Source of the DNA: Clostridia bacterium
GTDB lineage: Bacteria > Bacillota > Clostridia > Oscillospirales > Acutalibacteraceae
Direction of reading: 5' to 3'
DNA: 8,837 nt
NCBI GenBank assembly: GCA_024689165.1
Contig: JAILDS010000092.1
Coordinates: 1 to 8,837, forward strand
Numbering within the stretch: the first letter of the stretch is position 1; each line of letters begins with the position of its first letter. The translations under genes were made by a program, and so were the position numbers. Below, piece by piece: positions 6,002-8,837 of the stretch. The notes beneath the pieces were generated by a model that was given only the letters and a program-made list of their open reading frames with translations, did not search any database and was not told where the DNA came from.

Positions 6002-7066
6002 ATGAAAAAAATGATTTCCATCTTTCTTGCAATCATTATGCTTGCACTGTCTTTTCCCGTTTCTGCTTTTGCAGACGATATCGAGGCGACAATGCGTCAC
6101 AATTATGGCGCACTGTCTGATCCAGACGAAGAATTTATGGGTATTATAGAAACAGATGAGCCAACAAGATCACTGCCAAGTTCAGTCAACAATACTGCAT
6201 TCTTTCCTTCTCCTGGTAACCAAGGGAACCAAAACAGTTGTGTTGGGTGGGCTGTTGCTTATGCAATGAAATCCGGCAGTGAATACTTAAAAAGGGGTTG
6301 GACGATATCGTATTCTAAACATCAATTCAGTCCGGCTTATATTTATAATCAAATAAATGGCGGACAGGACGACGGTGCAACAATAGTTGACGCCCTTAAT
6401 AAAATGTTGCTTAAGGGTTGTTGTACATCAACTTATTTTCCATACAATGAGAATAACTACACAACACAACCTTCTCAGAACCAACACGCCAATGCTGCGC
6501 TGTATGGTATTGGTGCTTATACAAAGATGGTTAATATTACGCAAATAAAGAATGCCATAGCTTCGGGGAAAGGGGTGGTTATTGCTGTAAAGGTTTATCC
6601 GGATATGGAGAACATTTCTTCAACAAATCAGATTTACGACAGTACTGCCGGAACTGCTCCGGCATTGGGACATGCCATTTGTCTTGTAGGATATAACGAC
6701 AATAAAGGAAGCGGTGCGTTTAAGTTTATAAACTCGTGGGATACATCATGGGGATTAAACGGATATGGTTGGATTTCATATAATCTTGTTAATAGTTCAT
6801 CAGTTAACATAAACGGAGCTGGAGTCGGGTATTACATAACAACGATGGCAGACCATTATGTTATGGGTGACTCGGACAGCGATGGCGTTGTAACATCAGC
6901 GGATGCAAGAAAAGCTCTTAGATATGCGATTGGAACCGAGACCCCAACACCGACACAATATGCTTTATCAGATGTTAACGGAGATAGCTTAGTTACCTCA
7001 TCAGATTCCAACGAAATACTGAGTTACGCTTTAGGTAATATCTCAACGTTCTCTTTGTATAGCTGA
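6002..7066 (+). CDS. Secreted papain-family (C1A) cysteine peptidase with C-terminal dockerin
   Basis: The 354-residue product starts with a signal peptide (cleavage after A22-F23-A24). A short N-terminal stretch replaces the long I29-type propeptide of eukaryotic papains. The catalytic domain spans about 60-280: oxyanion Q74 six residues before nucleophile C80 (QGNQNSCVGWA, the same spacing as papain), then H224 in LGHAICLVGY and N244 in INSWDTSWG. All four key residues are present, so an active endopeptidase is expected. A dockerin follows (about 289-350), with loops D290-x-D292-x-D294-G295 and D324-x-N326-x-D328, so the enzyme should attach to a cohesin-bearing scaffold. Dockerin-borne C1A peptidases are known from Ruminococcus-type cellulosomes. 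The gene is much more AT-rich than its neighbours and lies between two 363-bp direct repeats, which suggests acquisition. Its substrate is unknown. Confidence 0.93.
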   Translation: MKKMISIFLAIIMLALSFPVSAFADDIEATMRHNYGALSDPDEEFMGIIETDEPTRSLPSSVNNTAFFPSPGNQGNQNSCVGWAVAYAMKSGSEYLKRGWTISYSKHQFSPAYIYNQINGGQDDGATIVDALNKMLLKGCCTSTYFPYNENNYTTQPSQNQHANAALYGIGAYTKMVNITQIKNAIASGKGVVIAVKVYPDMENISSTNQIYDSTAGTAPALGHAICLVGYNDNKGSGAFKFINSWDTSWGLNGYGWISYNLVNSSSVNINGAGVGYYITTMADHYVMGDSDSDGVVTSADARKALRYAIGTETPTPTQYALSDVNGDSLVTSSDSNEILSYALGNISTFSLYS

Positions 7067-7121
7067 GAAAACAGTATTGAGCCTTGCTTTTTTGTAACAC
7101 TTTTCTGTGAGGTGTTTTAAG
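7067..7121 (+). promoter_or_regulatory. Short intergenic spacer with ribosome site of the second dockerin protein
   Basis: The 55-nt gap has no convincing terminator, so read-through from the peptidase gene is likely. GAGGTG (7109-7114) lies 7 nt before ATG 7122 and selects that start over the in-frame GTG at 7107. AACAC (7096-7100) can pair with GTGTT (7112-7116), partly covering the ribosome site, but a 5-bp stem is weak. Confidence 0.5.
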
Positions 7122-8336
7122 ATGCTTAAGAGATCATTCCCCCGGCTAATCACGTGTTGTATTATGTTTACACTAGTGTGTTGCGTGGTAGTTTCGGCTG
7201 TTGGTGAAAAAACGGGAGTCGACGCCAGGGATTTTGAGTACACAAAACAGTACTCGCTGATTAACGCCGAGGTCGCAGGAACAGTTGATGAAGCTGAGCT
7301 CATCGCTTCGGATCTTCTGTTGCTTGGTTTTGCGGAGTCGGTCAGCGTCGACGACAGCTCTGACGTATATATTGGCGAAAAAACCGACGGAACGATTTTT
7401 CTTAAGATCTATATCGCCGAACCTCACGCCGAAAACTTTGAAAAAACGAACGGATACCTGAAAAAACAGGCTTCCGTGACCGTGATTTACGACGATTACG
7501 CTACAGTGGCGACACCGTGCGGAGTGACCGATTACCGTTATCTTTCGGTGCAGTTCGATACCAAGCTTCAATCCGGGGACGCCGCAATATCAGAGCTGCT
7601 TGAGATCGACGGCGTTCATTCGGTAAAGAACGTTTCGGGAAGCGGTTCGGAAATCCAATCTCTTGAGGTTTGGATCGAATACCCGTTTTATATCAACGGA
7701 CCTGTCGCGCTCGGAGTGATACTTGAAAAACCGTATATTCTCGCAGCAGAACCGGATTGGTTCGCGGGAGGGACGATATATCATTATGGTGACGTTATTT
7801 TTGACCATGTCGTGACCGCCGGCGACGCAAGGGAGGTGTTGAGGTATTCATTGGAACTCGAAATCCCGGACACCTACCTTAAGTACGCGCTTGCTGATAT
7901 AGACTGCGACGGAACGGTGACCGCCGCCGACGCGAGGCTGACGCTTAGAACAGCACTTGGCTTCAATCCGCTGAACATATACGAGGAATATCCTTTGCGT
8001 TATCAGGGCCTTATCGCCGGCAAGAGCGTGGGACTCGCCAAGGACGGCGGGAAGCTGGTCATGACCGCCTCCACCGTCGGGAGCGCCCGCGTGACGAGGT
8101 GCGGCTTCAATTACGTCAAGCTGCAGCGGCTTGCCGACGGGCTCTGGACCGACGTGCCGGGATACGTTTTCACCGAGCTTTACGGCGATTCCTCTTCCAA
8201 GGTCTTTTCAAAGGCGGCGGAGGTCGGTCACGGCACCTACCGCGTCGTCTGCGAGCACTACGCCGAGACCCCGAGCGCCTACTATACCGTTCAGTCGGCG
8301 GTGTTCTACGAGGCGTCCGAAGCGGTCACGATCTGA
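7122..8336 (+). CDS. Secreted dockerin protein, paralogue of the 4391-5968 product without the long linker
   Basis: The 404-residue product has a signal peptide with an unusual number of Cys residues (cleavage near A26). Four degenerate beta-alpha-beta-like units follow at about 46-80, 92-128, 140-175 and 183-218, in the order and spacing of the first protein; the words AEVA, DL, EP.(A/E)EN and IDGV recur. The acidic linker is missing. The dockerin lies at about 222-285. Its first calcium loop reads D224-V-I-F-D228-H, lacking the third-position acidic or Asn residue and the Gly, so it looks degenerate. The second, D259-x-D261-x-D263-G264, is intact. Residues 294-404 differ from the first protein at only four positions. 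Base composition is intermediate over the first three quarters and GC-rich in the repeated end, so the gene looks like a chimera of diverged and recently homogenised parts. Function beyond scaffold attachment is unknown. Confidence 0.85.
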   Translation: MLKRSFPRLITCCIMFTLVCCVVVSAVGEKTGVDARDFEYTKQYSLINAEVAGTVDEAELIASDLLLLGFAESVSVDDSSDVYIGEKTDGTIFLKIYIAEPHAENFEKTNGYLKKQASVTVIYDDYATVATPCGVTDYRYLSVQFDTKLQSGDAAISELLEIDGVHSVKNVSGSGSEIQSLEVWIEYPFYINGPVALGVILEKPYILAAEPDWFAGGTIYHYGDVIFDHVVTAGDAREVLRYSLELEIPDTYLKYALADIDCDGTVTAADARLTLRTALGFNPLNIYEEYPLRYQGLIAGKSVGLAKDGGKLVMTASTVGSARVTRCGFNYVKLQRLADGLWTDVPGYVFTELYGDSSSKVFSKAAEVGHGTYRVVCEHYAETPSAYYTVQSAVFYEASEAVTI

Positions 8337-8363
8337 ATCAGACATTAATGACACAAAGGAGTG
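8001..8363 (+). repeat. Direct repeat, right copy (363 bp)
   Basis: This is the second copy of the 5633-5995 repeat, with the same extent and phase. It encodes residues 294-404 of the second dockerin protein, the stop, the intergenic stretch and the AAAGGAG ribosome site for the gene at 8370. In both copies the next start codon lies exactly 7 bases after the end of identity. The retained identity includes silent positions and noncoding DNA, which argues for recent duplication or gene conversion rather than selection on protein alone. Confidence 0.95.
8355..8361 (+). promoter_or_regulatory. Ribosome binding site of the downstream exported protein, inside the repeat
   Basis: AAAGGAG lies 8 nt before ATG 8370. 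It is identical in sequence and spacing to the site at 5987-5993 that serves the peptidase gene. Confidence 0.8.
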
Positions 8364-8369
8364 ATCTGT

Positions 8370-8837
8370 ATGAAAAAGGCGGTTTTTACGTCTTACGCCC
8401 TGCGCGCGCTCGGGCTGACGGTCTGCGCGGCGCTCATCCTGTCCTGTTCCGGCGTGCCGACGTCTTCTGCCGAAACGCCGCCCGCTCCGCCGTGGGCGTA
8501 CCGCTATATGCTCGCGGACGGCAGGCTTGAGGAGGCGGAGGCGTACCGGGAGCTGAACATCGACGGCACGTACTATGAGTTCGATTTCCCGGAAACGCTC
8601 AACGTGACGTTTGCGCCGGACAGCTGCCTGTTCGTCCTCATCCGCCCCGGAAGCGAAAAAGACCGATACAGCGCCGCTGACTACGGCGGAGATCACGTCG
8701 AAGCGATACGGGCGCTGCGCGTCTGCTTCGCCTATTCTCCGCAGAACGGATTCCGGAGCTACGTGAGCGAGTCGCTCAGGGACGGCGCTTTTGTCCCGGA
8801 CGAGACGGTCTACGACCTCGTCTGCGTGAAGCCCGCG
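8370..8837 (+). CDS. N-terminal part of an exported, probably lipid-anchored protein (partial)
   Basis: The frame is open from ATG 8370 to the window edge (156 residues). It begins MKKAVF, followed by a hydrophobic core (about 13-24) and ILSC (23-26), a plausible lipobox with C26. SSA at 32-34 offers an alternative signal peptidase I site. A Pro-rich stretch (PPAPPW) follows, then a mixed alpha/beta-looking region containing YRYMLADGRLEEAEAY and a segment ending VYDLVCV. No catalytic motif or family is recognised in the visible part. GC-rich codon use matches the sigma and anti-sigma genes rather than the peptidase. It takes its ribosome site from the right repeat, so it may originally have followed the first dockerin gene directly. 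It is probably the next member of the sigma-factor operon. Confidence 0.75.
   Translation, partial: MKKAVFTSYALRALGLTVCAALILSCSGVPTSSAETPPAPPWAYRYMLADGRLEEAEAYRELNIDGTYYEFDFPETLNVTFAPDSCLFVLIRPGSEKDRYSAADYGGDHVEAIRALRVCFAYSPQNGFRSYVSESLRDGAFVPDETVYDLVCVKPA

Larger units (their letters stand above)
5996..7121 (+). other. AT-rich island carrying the peptidase gene
   Basis: Base composition changes sharply at the end of the left repeat. For example, 6301-6360 has 18 G+C of 60, while 3781-3840 has 48 of 60. Codon choice shifts accordingly, with many A/T third positions in the peptidase gene. The following gene (7122 to about 8000) is intermediate (7201-7260 has 29 of 60), and composition returns to the local norm within the right repeat. 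This points to recent acquisition from a lower-GC source. No transposase, integrase or terminal inverted repeat is visible at either edge. Confidence 0.65.

Noticed and set aside
5996..7121. Peptidase island as an insertion sequence or transposon
   Set aside because: There is no transposase or integrase, no terminal inverted repeats and no short target duplication. The flanking 363-bp repeats are coding paralogous sequence, so homologous recombination is the simpler explanation.
7067..7121. Terminator or ribosome-site hairpin between the peptidase and second dockerin genes
   Set aside because: The only inverted repeat (AACAC with GTGTT) is 5 bp with an 11-nt loop and no T-run after it. The T-run at 7088-7093 has no stem before it.
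1..8837. tRNA, rRNA, CRISPR array, riboswitch or cohesin domain
   Set aside because: No cloverleaf-like segment, regularly spaced repeat or recognisable aptamer was seen, and no visible protein has cohesin features. The dockerins' partner must lie outside the window.

Overview
The window comes from a high-GC Clostridia-type Firmicute, most likely a gut or rumen Oscillospiraceae/Ruminococcaceae relative. The reasons are strong AGGAGG-type ribosome sites, lipobox and signal-peptide proteins typical of a monoderm cell, type I dockerin modules, an ECF-like sigma factor with a membrane anti-sigma factor, and a near-ideal cre-like operator. No marker gene fixes the species. All genes supported here are on the + strand.

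Region 1 (1-2962) is the end of one operon. It holds the tail of a membrane protein, a second small membrane protein (141-803), a membrane-anchored family 2 glycosyltransferase (824-1759) and a lipoprotein phosphatase (1787-2908). The phosphatase has an HCxxGKDRTG P-loop and an N-terminal domain resembling the barrel of SAM-hydroxide adenosyltransferases. A clear rho-independent terminator (2925-2962) closes the operon.

Region 2 (about 2963-8837 and beyond) looks like a second operon. It starts at a short leader carrying a perfect 12-bp palindrome that nearly equals the CcpA cre consensus and abuts the GTG start of the sigma factor (3065-3613). The anti-sigma gene (3610-4377) overlaps the sigma gene by 4 nt. 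It is followed by a secreted dockerin protein (4391-5968), a papain-family (C1A) cysteine peptidase with a C-terminal dockerin (6002-7066), a second dockerin protein paralogous to the first (7122-8336), and the start of another exported protein (8370 to the window end). The likely logic is that an extracellular cue and perhaps carbon status control a set of secreted proteins that attach to a scaffold through cohesin-dockerin binding. No cohesin or scaffoldin gene is visible here.

The most unusual structure is a pair of about 97%-identical 363-bp direct repeats (5633-5995 and 8001-8363). Each encodes the last 111 residues of a dockerin protein plus the following intergenic DNA and ribosome site. 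Between them lie the AT-rich peptidase gene and the first part of the second dockerin protein, so the peptidase sits in a potentially excisable cassette. The two dockerin proteins also share an apparently undescribed architecture: four degenerate beta-alpha-beta-like units, an internal dockerin and a conserved C-terminal beta-rich domain. The first has an extra acidic Thr/Pro/Glu-rich linker.
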